A DNA stretch of 64,000 nt, from positions 1-64,000 of the forward strand of contig CAWHYJ010000004.1 in the NCBI GenBank assembly GCA_963833495.1, read 5' to 3'. The DNA is from Fodinibacter sp963833495 (GTDB lineage Bacteria; Actinomycetota; Actinomycetes; Actinomycetales; Dermatophilaceae). A program made the position numbers and the translations under genes. Within the stretch, counting starts at the first letter, position 1; each line of letters begins with the position of its first letter. This document shows positions 35,805 to 43,013 of the stretch, piece by piece. A model generated the notes under the pieces. It was not told the origin of the DNA, searched no databases, and saw only the letters and a program-made list of their open reading frames with translations.

Positions 35805-36440
35805 TCAGAGGTACTGGCCGGTGCCCTCGGCGTGACCCGGCTCACCCTGCGGGCCGCCCGGTCGCGGCATCCCGGGGGCGCCCTGCGACGGCATCGCGCC
35901 GTGGCCCATGCCGGGGGGCAGCTGGCGCATCTGCTGCAGCTGCGCCTGCGCCGCCATCTGCTGGGCGACCAGCGCGGTCTGGATGCCGTGGAACAGGCCT
36001 TCCAGCCATCCGACCAGCTGGGCCTGGGCGATGCGCAGCTCGGCGTCGGAGGGCGACTCGTCGGAGAACGGCAGGGTGATCCGCTCGAGCTCCTCGACGA
36101 GCTCGGGAGCCAGGCCGTCCTCGAGCTCGCGGATCGAGCGCTGGTGGATCTCGGCGAGCCGGGCGCGGCCCTTCTCGTCGAGCGGTGCGCTGCGCACCTC
36201 GTCGAGCAGCTGCTTGATCATCGAGCCGATCCGCATCACCTTGGCCGGCTGCTCGACCAGGTCGGCGGGATTGGTGCTCCGCTCGCGCGCGTCGTCGGCC
36301 GGCCGGTCCTCGTGGTCGGACACGCCCATGCCGTCGGGCGTCACGACGACCACCCGTTCGCCGTCGCTGGTGACGGTGACCGGCACGCCCTGGCGCTCGT
36401 CGTCGTCCTGGTCGGGTTCGGAGCGGTGCTGATCGGTCAT
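35805..36440 (-). CDS. bpa: Bacterial proteasome activator Bpa (PafE, DUF2587)
   Basis: 211 residues. The central helical domain (VEQPAKVMRIGSMIKQLLDEVRSAPLDEKGRARLAEIHQRS; LVEELERITLPF; AQAQLVGWLEGLFHGIQTALVAQQMAAQAQLQQM) is the ring-forming DUF2587 fold. After a Pro/Gly-rich tail the protein ends exactly in GQYL, the motif that docks in the alpha-ring of the 20S proteasome and opens its gate without ATP. The ATG at 36440 is preceded by CAGGAT-N6. It implies that a 20S core is encoded elsewhere. Stands alone between DinB and the DUF2975 unit. Confidence 0.93.
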   Translation of the reverse strand: MTDQHRSEPDQDDDERQGVPVTVTSDGERVVVVTPDGMGVSDHEDRPADDARERSTNPADLVEQPAKVMRIGSMIKQLLDEVRSAPLDEKGRARLAEIHQRSIRELEDGLAPELVEELERITLPFSDESPSDAELRIAQAQLVGWLEGLFHGIQTALVAQQMAAQAQLQQMRQLPPGMGHGAMPSQGAPGMPRPGGPQGEPGHAEGTGQYL

Positions 36441-36554
36441 GACCCCATCCTGCCGCACCGCCCGACCTGACTAGCGTGTCGAGCCGGGTGCTCAGTCGGT
36501 GACCCCGGCAGCCACCTCGGCGCCCGACACCGTGGAGGCTCCGGCACGCCGGCG

Positions 36555-36614
36555 TTGACATCGACCATCGATAGGCATAACGTTCCTCGTTGTTATCGGA
36601 AGTCGATATGTCAA
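36555..36614 (+). promoter_or_regulatory. Strong promoter inside a large inverted repeat, before DUF2975
   Basis: TTGACA (36555-36560) and TAACGT (36578-36583) are separated by an ideal 17 bases. The -35 region TTGACATCGAC is mirrored by GTCGATATGTCAA at 36602-36614, and inner words CGATAG and TTATCG add further symmetry. The arrangement suggests autoregulation by the XRE protein encoded downstream. Remaining bases between 36441 and 36554 hold nothing recognisable. Confidence 0.6.
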
Positions 36615-36630
36615 CGATGGGGAGCGCGCT

Positions 36631-37314
36631 ATGACCGACCACCCGGACCATCCGCACCACACCGACGAGGCCGGCGACACCGCCCGCACGCGCCAGGGGA
36701 ATGGCGGCAGCGGGGCACCGCGCCGGGACGTGCTGGCCTTCGACCGGTTCGACCGCTGGGGGCTGGTTGTCCTCCTGGGGGCGGTCGCCCTCGGAGCGAT
36801 CCTCGCCGGGGTGGTGGAGCCCGTGGCCGACTGGGTCACCGGCGCCCCGCTGACCCCGCTCGCCGAGAGCGCGGTCATCGTGCCGCCGCTGGAGGCAGCC
36901 GGGGTCGGCTACGGCCAGGCCACGTATGCCGTCGACGCGGCCGACCCCAGCGCGGGCCAGCGGCTGCTCGCCCTCCTGCCGGGCCTGCTGCTGGCGGTGC
37001 TCGTGGTGCTTGCCTGCTGGTGCATCGTGTTGCTGCTGCGCACGGTGGCGTCCGGAGACCCCTTCGACCCGCTGAACGTCACCCGCCTGCGGGTCGTCGC
37101 CGGCGCCCTGGTCCTCGGCGCACCCGTCGCCTACGTCCTGCAGGTGTTCAGCGACGCGATGGTGCTCGGCGGCCTCGACGTCACCGGTCTCGACACCACC
37201 TTCACGCTCGAGATCCCGTGGCTGCCGATGCTCGCCGGTCTGGTCGTGGCCATGCTCGCTGAGGCGTTCAAGACCGGTAGCCGGCTGCGTGACGACGTCG
37301 ACGGGCTGGTCTGA
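36631..37314 (+). CDS. DUF2975 membrane protein
   Basis: 227 residues. A His/Asp-rich polar N-terminus of about 45 residues precedes four hydrophobic segments (WGLVVLLGAVALGAILAGV; LLALLPGLLLAVLVVLACW; the third near VVAGALVLGAPVAYVL; the fourth near LPMLAGLVVAMLAEAF), with DPFDPLNVTRLR in the loop as in DUF2975. It overlaps a small XRE regulator, the standard partner of this family. Function unknown; such pairs often respond to envelope stress or growth state. Confidence 0.85.
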   Translation: MTDHPDHPHHTDEAGDTARTRQGNGGSGAPRRDVLAFDRFDRWGLVVLLGAVALGAILAGVVEPVADWVTGAPLTPLAESAVIVPPLEAAGVGYGQATYAVDAADPSAGQRLLALLPGLLLAVLVVLACWCIVLLLRTVASGDPFDPLNVTRLRVVAGALVLGAPVAYVLQVFSDAMVLGGLDVTGLDTTFTLEIPWLPMLAGLVVAMLAEAFKTGSRLRDDVDGLV

Positions 37315-37544
37315 TGCCGGTCGACGAGCCCCACCGGGTGCTCTGCCACCTCGACCGGCTGCTCGAGGAGCGGGGGATGACGCTGGCCGCGCTCGCCGAG
37401 GCCGTGGGCGTCACCGTCGTCAACCTCTCGGTGCTCAAGAACAACCGGGCCAAGGCCGTGCGCTTCAGCACCATCACCGCGATCTGCGAGGTGCTGCAGT
37501 GCGAGCTCGGCGAGGTGCTGAGCGTCGAGCGGGGGGCGCGCTGA
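37314..37544 (+). CDS. Small XRE-family DNA-binding protein (YozG-like)
   Basis: 76 residues, almost entirely one helix-turn-helix: RLLEERGMTLAALAEAVGVTVVNLSVLKNNRAKAVRFSTITAICEVLQCELGEVL. This is the Cro/CI-type regulator that accompanies DUF2975 proteins. The ATG shares one base with the upstream stop (TGATG), so it is translationally coupled. It probably binds the symmetrical region at 36555-36614. A repeat hairpin follows 20 bp after the stop. Confidence 0.9.
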   Translation: MPVDEPHRVLCHLDRLLEERGMTLAALAEAVGVTVVNLSVLKNNRAKAVRFSTITAICEVLQCELGEVLSVERGAR

Positions 37545-37563
37545 CGGCATCCGGCTGGCGCGG

Positions 37564-37601
37564 CTGGGGCAACCTTGACCTATTGGTCGATGGTGTCCCA
37601 G
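37564..37601. repeat. GACCTATTGGTC hairpin repeat, copy 3 (opposite orientation)
   Basis: CTGGGGCAACC... and ...GGTGTCCCAG form the outer stem around GACC-TATT-GGTC, the reverse complement of the core at 30781. Located between the rightward XRE gene and leftward genes ending at 37625, again a convergent junction. Confidence 0.7.
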
Positions 37602-37624
37602 AACGGACCGGACAGCGGGCTGGG

Positions 37625-37762
37625 TCACGGGATGCCGGCCGCCTCGCCGCCGCTGAGCCGTTGCGCCGGCCAGACCGGCAGGATCGCCAGCGCGCCGAGG
37701 TAGGCAACGAGCAGCCGGGCGAGCGGTGCCGCGAGCAGGCCGACGGGGACCTTCCGGCGCAC
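37625..37762 (-). CDS. Possible small membrane protein, 45 residues
   Basis: GTG at 37762 with a strong GAGGAGG four bases upstream. The peptide starts with basic residues (RRKVPVG), then one hydrophobic segment (LLAAPLARLLVAYLGALAIL) and a short polar tail. It lies 137 bp downstream of the MFS gene on the same strand. Composition and ribosome-binding site favour a real small gene, but there is no known family to confirm it. Confidence 0.4.
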   Translation of the reverse strand: MRRKVPVGLLAAPLARLLVAYLGALAILPVWPAQRLSGGEAAGIP

Positions 37763-37899
37763 CGTGCCTCCTCGGCTCGGTGTCGTTGTGGTGGGAGTGG
37801 GTAGTGGGGGGTGGCGCCGGACCCTTCGAGTCAGGGGGCCCGAGGGGCCCGGCGCCTCATCAGCGTGAGGTCGGCTGTTGCCGATCTCGGTCCAGCCGC

Positions 37900-39144
37900 T
37901 CAGGCTTCGGCCGGGGCGGGAGCCGGTGTGACGGGCTCGGGCGGCTGGATGCGGCGGAGCAAGGGCTGCGAAGCGGCCGCGAGCACGGCGGCGGATGCCG
38001 CTGCCGCCACCGTGACCGCGAAGGCACCGGTGTGCCCGTGCAGGTCGGCGAGCCGACCGGCGGCGGCCGAGCCCACGGCATACCCGAGGCCGGTGGCGCC
38101 GGCGAGCAGCGTCATCGCGGCACCGACCCGCGATGCCGGGGCAGCGCGCTCGCCGAGCATGAACACGCTGATCATGTACGGCGCGACCACGAAGCCCAGC
38201 ACCAGCACGACGGCGAAGAGCCGGGGGATGGTGTCGGTCACCAGCAGCGGAAGTGACAGCAGTGCCAGTCCGAGGGCGGCCACGAGAACCCTTGCGGCAT
38301 AACCAAACCGCGCAGGCAGCGCGGCAACGGCCAACCCGGCGATCACCGACCCGACCCCGAGCGAGGCGTGCACCAGCCCGGCGATGCCGGGCTGCCCGGC
38401 ATCCGTGGCGAGCACGGTGGTGCCGGTCTGGATCGAGCCGAAGACCACCCCGATCAGCAGCTGGGCCACGAGCAGCACGACGAACGTGGCGGTGACCAGC
38501 CGGGCTCCGGTCACGACCGCCGCCCGGTGAGTGTGCGCCAGGCGGGCCGTGGGGTGCAGCGCGAACGCGCAGCCGAAGACGAGCAGGATGCCGGCGGCGA
38601 CGACCAGCGCGAGCTCGGGGCTGGCCGCGACGACGATCAGGCCGAGCAGGGCCGGGCCGAGCACGAAGGAGGCCTCGTCGGCCGCGCCCTCGTAGGAGAA
38701 GGCGGCCTCCATCAGGTGCGGCTGGTGGTGCTTCTCTTTGCGGGTGATCGGGCGCCAGCGCACCCGGGCGAGCGGCCCGATCTGCGGCATCGCGGCACCG
38801 GCCAGGGCGGCCGCGGCGACGACGAGTGCCGGGTCGACCTCTGCGTGCGCCAGCGCGACCAGCGCCAGCAGCCCGAGGCCGCCGAGCACCGACTGCACCA
38901 ACACCACGGGTCGCTGGCCGACACGGTCGGCGAGGCTTCCGGCGACGGGTGAGCCCACGGCATTCGCGACCGCGAGGGCGCCGGCGGCGGCACCCCCGGT
39001 GCCGTAGGAGCCGGTCGTGCCGGCGACGAGGAGGAGGGTGCCCATCTGGGCCATGGCCAGCGGGAGCCTGCCGACGAAGGCGACGGCGACGTAGAGCGGG
39101 CCGGCGAGCGTGAACAGCCGCCGGTAGGAGGCAAGGGGTGACAT
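37900..39144 (-). CDS. MFS transporter
   Basis: 414 residues, about twelve spans. The loop 2-3 motif reads GSPVAGSLADRVGQRPVVL; LVHASLGVGSVIAGLAVAALPARFG and ASRVGAAMTLLAGATGLGYAVGSAAAG mark the second half. The ATG at 39144 has GGAAG upstream; a longer N-terminus is low-complexity and unsupported. Substrate unknown; drug or sugar efflux groups are possible. Its 5' region (39145-39296) shows no clear promoter. Confidence 0.85.
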   Translation of the reverse strand: MSPLASYRRLFTLAGPLYVAVAFVGRLPLAMAQMGTLLLVAGTTGSYGTGGAAAGALAVANAVGSPVAGSLADRVGQRPVVLVQSVLGGLGLLALVALAHAEVDPALVVAAAALAGAAMPQIGPLARVRWRPITRKEKHHQPHLMEAAFSYEGAADEASFVLGPALLGLIVVAASPELALVVAAGILLVFGCAFALHPTARLAHTHRAAVVTGARLVTATFVVLLVAQLLIGVVFGSIQTGTTVLATDAGQPGIAGLVHASLGVGSVIAGLAVAALPARFGYAARVLVAALGLALLSLPLLVTDTIPRLFAVVLVLGFVVAPYMISVFMLGERAAPASRVGAAMTLLAGATGLGYAVGSAAAGRLADLHGHTGAFAVTVAAAASAAVLAAASQPLLRRIQPPEPVTPAPAPAEA

Positions 39145-39296
39145 CGAGGGCTTCCGGGTCTGCGCCCGGGTAGGGCGGAGCGAGCGTGCGCCGAACCCGC
39201 CTCCAACGACGCACCAGGGACCCTGTGCTCCATCGATTCTACCGGCGCCCGAGCGCCACCCCGCCCAGCCCCGTTCCGCCACGGCCTACTGCCCTG

Positions 39297-39352
39297 CCGA
39301 CTGATTGCGGATCTCCCACCTCGCGCCGGGTGGGAGATGCGCAATCAGTCGG
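39297..39352 (-). terminator. 24-bp hairpin directly after the ABC remnant
   Basis: Arms 39297-39320 and 39329-39352 pair with one mismatch around an 8-base loop (stem includes GACTGATTGCG). It begins one base after the stop codon of the leftward ABC transporter remnant. No T-run. Confidence 0.65.
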
Positions 39353-39353
39353 G

Positions 39354-40171
39354 TCAGGTGGTGCGGCGGGTGACCTGCGGTGCCTTGCGGATGCCGGCCC
39401 AGGCGATCGCGCCCGCGACCAGTGGGACGAGCAGCCCGACCACGAGCAGGGACAGCCACGGGATGACGAGGATGGTCGAGGCGTCTGCCGGGAGGCCGGT
39501 GCTGGTGTAGGTGTTGCTGGTGAGCGGGCGCGCGATCGCGATGCCCGGCACCAGTCCCACCGCGACGCCCAGCACGCACCCGACGGCAGCCAGCAGGAAC
39601 GCCGCCGCGGCCGCCATCAACCGCCGGGTGCCACGGGTGGCGCCGAGCGCCGCCAGGGTGGCCTGGTCGCTCTGCTGCTCGGCGAGGGTCAGTGCTGTCG
39701 AGGTGAGGGTGATGACCAGGATGAGCAGCGCGAAGATGCCGATGAGCACCGCGACGACCACGAAGTCGTCACGGGCAAAGCCTCGCTCGACGGTGACCTG
39801 CAGCTCGTCGCCGACGGCCTGCTGCAGCTTCTCGCCGACCGCCTCGGTGATGGGACCTCCGGACGGGTCGCGCAGGGTCAGGCTCGCCGGCCGCGTCAGC
39901 CATCCCTTCGTGGTCGCCGTCTCGGCCGCCAGGACGAGGCTGGCGTTGAGCATCTTCGCCTCGGTCTCGGGGCCGCGGGGCAGCTCGGCCGGTCCAGCCC
40001 GCCGGCGACGTTGAGCAGGGTCGACTTGCCCGACCCGCTCGGGCCCATCACGGCCACGAGCTCGCCCGGGTGGATCTCGAGGCTGACGCCGGCCAGCGCC
40101 GTGACGGCGGTCTCGCCGCTGCCGTGGACTCGGGTGACGTCGGTGATGACGACGTGTGGTGCGGTGCTCAT
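39354..40171 (-). pseudogene. ABC transporter remnant: ATPase N-terminus joined to FtsX-type permease C-terminus
   Basis: From the ATG at 40171 about 62 residues of a LolD/MacB-type ATPase are seen, including Walker A (VMGPSGSGKST), ending after LLNVAGGLDRP at about 39983. The sequence then continues, one frame over, as the C-terminal about 210 residues of an FtsX-family permease (ELPRGPETEAKMLNASLVL...; then three spans with DFVVVAVLIGIFALLILVITL). Signature, Walker B and the first part of the permease are missing. A deletion of about 2 kb joining the two genes explains this. The ATPase start still overlaps the PadR stop by four bases. Confidence 0.85.
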
Positions 40172-40881
40172 GACTGGTCCCCCCCGGGGTGGGTGCTGCT
40201 GACGACGGCCGGCTCGTTCCGGCCCGTGGTGGCGGTGGTGCTTCCGTTGGTGGCGCCGGTCGGGCCGGATGCCGGGAGCGCGGGTCGGCGCGCGAGCATC
40301 GTCTCGACGTGGTCGAGCCAGCGGACCTCGGCCTCGGCGGCGAAGATGAGGTTCTCCAGCACGAGGAGCCAGGCCAGGCCGTTGTCGCCGGTGGCGCGCG
40401 GCTGGGCGAGCGGGCCGAGACGGGTGACGGCATCCGCCTGGGCTCGGGCCTGCGCGGCGCCCGGAGGAGGCGGCATCGACTCGCGCTTGAGCCGGGTCAG
40501 GTCGTGGAGGTGGCGCACGGTGGCGGTCCGCTGCGTCTGCACGACGCGCTGTACGTCGACGTCGGGCGCGGTCACGGCCAGGGCGAGCTTGATGGTCAGC
40601 TCGTCACGGGGGGTGTTCGAGCGGTCGACCGGGGTGCTCCACCAGGTGCCGAGCTCGACGTGCCCCGCGGGGGTGAGCCGGTAGGCGATGCGGCCCTCGG
40701 CATCCGCCTGCCCGGCCGACTCGACGAGCCCGTCGCGGCCGAGCCGGTCGAGCGTGGTGTAGACCTGCCCGACGTTGAGCGGCCAGGTGCCGCCGGTGCG
40801 GGCCTCGAACTCGCTGCGCAGCTGGGCGCCGTACTTGTCGCCCTCGGCGAGCAGGGCCATCAGCCCGGACCTGACCGACAC
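40168..40881 (-). CDS. PadR-family transcriptional regulator
   Basis: 237 residues from a GTG at 40881 with AGAGGAG upstream. The winged helix (GLMALLAEGDKYGAQLRSEFEARTGGTWPLNVGQVYTTLDRLGRDGLVES) is followed by a helical dimerisation domain (RTATVRHLHDLTRLK; LAWLLVLENLIFAAEAEVRWLDHVETML) and a Thr/Gly-rich tail. The gene is coupled to the ABC remnant it formerly controlled. A matching operator lies 26 bp upstream. Confidence 0.9.
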   Translation of the reverse strand: MSVRSGLMALLAEGDKYGAQLRSEFEARTGGTWPLNVGQVYTTLDRLGRDGLVESAGQADAEGRIAYRLTPAGHVELGTWWSTPVDRSNTPRDELTIKLALAVTAPDVDVQRVVQTQRTATVRHLHDLTRLKRESMPPPPGAAQARAQADAVTRLGPLAQPRATGDNGLAWLLVLENLIFAAEAEVRWLDHVETMLARRPALPASGPTGATNGSTTATTGRNEPAVVSSTHPGGDQS

Positions 40882-40906
40882 GGTGCGCTCCTCTGCTGGG
40901 GTGGCA

Positions 40907-40950
40907 ATACTCGGTATCACGTAGTGATGTGCGCCATGTATACCGAGTAT
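40907..40950. promoter_or_regulatory. PadR operator: perfect inverted repeat ATACTCGGTAT / ATACCGAGTAT
   Basis: Two 11-bp arms (40907-40917, 40940-40950) match perfectly and surround a second palindrome ATCAC-GTA-GTGAT. AT-rich in a GC-rich region and just upstream of the PadR start, it is the expected autoregulatory site. Confidence 0.75.
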
Positions 40951-40999
40951 GTGGGGCCGGGTCAAGCATGAGCGGTACCCAGCGGGGCAGGAGACCGCG

Positions 41000-41116
41000 G
41001 TGAGTCCCCTTCGAGTTCGTCCGGTCGGAGGCGCCCCAGGCTGCCTCGTCATGATTCTCGTCTCCGTCGTGCTGTCGGTGCTGCTGACGGTGGGGCTCAA
41101 CCTGCTGCTGCGCTGA
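41000..41116 (+). CDS. Probable small single-span membrane protein, 38 residues
   Basis: GTG at 41000 with AGGAG eight bases upstream. Polar basic N-terminus (VSPLRVRPVGGAPGCLV), then MILVSVVLSVLLTVGLNLLLR and stop. An internal ATG at 41051 lacks a ribosome-binding site. The design (basic head, Gly-Cys, one transmembrane helix ending in Arg) resembles tiny conserved actinobacterial membrane proteins, though I cannot name a family. Too short for routine gene calls. Confidence 0.5.
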   Translation: MSPLRVRPVGGAPGCLVMILVSVVLSVLLTVGLNLLLR

Positions 41117-41169
41117 CACTGCCGAAGGGCCGGCGGCCTTCTCGCCGGAGGTGCGTTACCGGCAGCAGC

Positions 41170-41452
41170 TCAGTGGGCGAGCACCTGGGCGACGAGCGCG
41201 AGGTCGGACGGCAGGGCCTGCACCCACAGGATGCGACGGCTCGCGGTGACCGCGCCGTACACGCCGACCACGAGGAACCCGTTGTAGAGGCCCTGGTTCG
41301 CGGCGAGCACCTTGGTCTGGGTGGGCGAGCTCGCGGCTCGTGCCGAAGGCGGCCCGGCCGCGCGGGGTGTCCCAGAGGAACATCTCGAGCACCACGATGT
41401 AGACGTGGATGAGCGCCACGAGGGCGGTGAGGACCGTGTAGATCACTGTCAT
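41170..41452 (-). pseudogene. Degraded DUF1304 membrane protein gene
   Basis: From the ATG at 41452 the sequence reads MTVIYTVLTALVALIHVYIVV and LEMFLWDTPRGRAAFG, then loses frame near 41322-41326 through one extra base. It resumes one frame over as TQTKVLAANQGLYNGFL, then VVGVYGAVTASRRILWVQALP and a stop at 41170. These are the start and end of DUF1304. About 27 residues that normally separate NGFL from the GLYGA block are absent, so there are two lesions, a frameshift and an internal deletion. DUF1304 proteins are small membrane proteins of unknown function, usually near 120 residues. Confidence 0.75.
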
Positions 41453-41548
41453 CCCCGATGTCCACCGCACCGGGTGCCCGCGACGGCAGGGGCGGATGCC
41501 GCCTGCTCGCGCGCTCGCGCGCGGTGCACGGTTGCGCGACGAAGCGCC

Positions 41549-42529
41549 TCAGTCGGTGGTGAGGAGGATCTTCCCCACGTGGTCGCTCGCCTCGAGCTCG
41601 CGGTGCGCCGCCGCGGCATCGGCCAGCGGATGCCGTGACTGGACGATCGGCTGCACCCGCCCGGCCGCGATGAGCGGCCAGACGTGCTCGCGCACCGCCG
41701 CCACGATCGTGGCCTTCTCAGTCGCCGGCCGCGCCCGCAGCGACGTGGCGATGACCGCCGCGCGCTTGGCCAGCAGCGCCCCGATGTCGAGCTCGCCCCG
41801 GGAGCCGCCCTGCATGCCGATGATGACCAGTCGACCACTCGTCGCCAAGGCAGAAACGTTGCGGGACAGGTACTTTGCCCCGACGATGTCGAGGATGACG
41901 TCGGCGCCCTCACCGTCGGTGGCCCGGGCAACGGCCTCGACGAAGTCCTCGTCGCGGTAGTTGACGAGCACCTCGGCGCCGAGCTCACGACAGGCCTCCA
42001 GCTTGGCCGCCGACCCCGCCGTGACGATCACGCGGGCACCCACCTGGCGGGCCAGCTGGATCGCCATCGTGCCGATGCCGGACGACCCGCCGTGCACCAG
42101 CAAGGTCTCGCCGGGCTGCAGGTTGGCGATGAGGAAGACGTTCGACCACACGGTGCAGACGACCTCCGGCAGCGCGGCGGCATCCACCAGCGACACGCCC
42201 TCAGGCACGGGCAGCAGCTGCCCGGCGGGCACCCGCACCAGCTCGGCATAGCCACCACCGGCGAGCAGGGCGCAGACCTCGTCGCCCACCGCCCAGTCGC
42301 CCACGCCCTCACCGAGCGCCTCGATCACCCCACTCACCTCGAGCCCGGGCACCGCCGACTCCCCTCGGGGCGGTGGGTAGTGCCCCTGACGCTGCAGCGT
42401 GTCGGCGCGGTTGACCCCGGCCGCCGCCACGCGCACCAGCACCTCGCCGGGGCGTGCGGTCGGCGCCTCCTCCTCGGTGAGGACCAGGGCGTCGGGGCCG
42501 CCGAACTCGGGAACGGTGATCGCCTTCAT
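41549..42529 (-). CDS. NAD(P)H:quinone oxidoreductase, zinc-free MDR family
   Basis: 326 residues. N-terminal GroES-like domain with AAGVNRADTLQRQGHYPPPRG and GLEVSGVIEALGEGV; nucleotide-binding domain with LVHGGSSGIGTMAIQLAR; end VGKILLTTD. This is the QOR/PIG3 pattern, without zinc ligands, reducing quinones or enones. The ATG at 42529 lies six bases after TACGGT and has no ribosome-binding site. Confidence 0.92.
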   Translation of the reverse strand: MKAITVPEFGGPDALVLTEEEAPTARPGEVLVRVAAAGVNRADTLQRQGHYPPPRGESAVPGLEVSGVIEALGEGVGDWAVGDEVCALLAGGGYAELVRVPAGQLLPVPEGVSLVDAAALPEVVCTVWSNVFLIANLQPGETLLVHGGSSGIGTMAIQLARQVGARVIVTAGSAAKLEACRELGAEVLVNYRDEDFVEAVARATDGEGADVILDIVGAKYLSRNVSALATSGRLVIIGMQGGSRGELDIGALLAKRAAVIATSLRARPATEKATIVAAVREHVWPLIAAGRVQPIVQSRHPLADAAAAHRELEASDHVGKILLTTD

Positions 42530-42535
42530 GCGGTC

Positions 42536-42541
42536 ACCGTA
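42536..42541 (-). promoter_or_regulatory. -10 box TACGGT, six bases before ATG
   Basis: Leaderless start signal for the quinone oxidoreductase gene. Confidence 0.45.
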
Positions 42542-42583
42542 TGCCGTCGGGCTCCGGCGCAGCGATGCGGCTCCACCGTGTCC

Positions 42584-42919
42584 TCAGCGTCGGCGCAGCG
42601 CCACCACGGTCGCCGCGGCGACGGCCGCGAGACCAGCGGCGCCCAGCGCCCGGCGGAACGGGTTGACGCCCCGGGCCAGCTCGTCGACGCCCCACCAGGT
42701 CGCCACCAGCGCCGTCGCCACCGCGGCCCCACGCTGCACGTCTGACCCGCGCGGCGAGACCGCGGTGAGCACGACGCCCACCGTCGAGAGCACCGCCGGA
42801 AGGTTCGGCGCCTCGAAGAGCACCACCTCACCGGTCTCGCGGCTGGTCACGGCCCACCCGAGGGGGTCCTCACCCGGTGACGGCACGGCCGGGGAGGTGA
42901 GGGTGCGAAGAGCGTTCAT
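42584..42919 (-). CDS. Small hypothetical membrane protein
   Basis: 111 residues, no family recognised. The first half is soluble (GWAVTSRETGEVVLFEAPNLPAVLSTVGVVLTAV), containing a weak hydrophobic patch. The second has a clear membrane segment near the end (ALGAAGLAAVAAATVVAL) followed by RRR. The ATG at 42919 is six bases after TAGCGT. Upstream of the quinone oxidoreductase gene by 54 bp but with its own start signal. Confidence 0.65.
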   Translation of the reverse strand: MNALRTLTSPAVPSPGEDPLGWAVTSRETGEVVLFEAPNLPAVLSTVGVVLTAVSPRGSDVQRGAAVATALVATWWGVDELARGVNPFRRALGAAGLAAVAAATVVALRRR

Positions 42920-42925
42920 CCGGCC

Positions 42926-42931
42926 ACGCTA
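42926..42931 (-). promoter_or_regulatory. -10 box TAGCGT, six bases before ATG
   Basis: Leaderless start signal for the 111-residue membrane protein gene. Confidence 0.45.
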
Positions 42932-43013
42932 GACGCTGGTTGTGCGCCATCGAGGGGGAGTGACGTCCTCTCCGGCCGACCATGCGGGCCGCTCCGCACC
43001 GTCGTCGGGGCGC

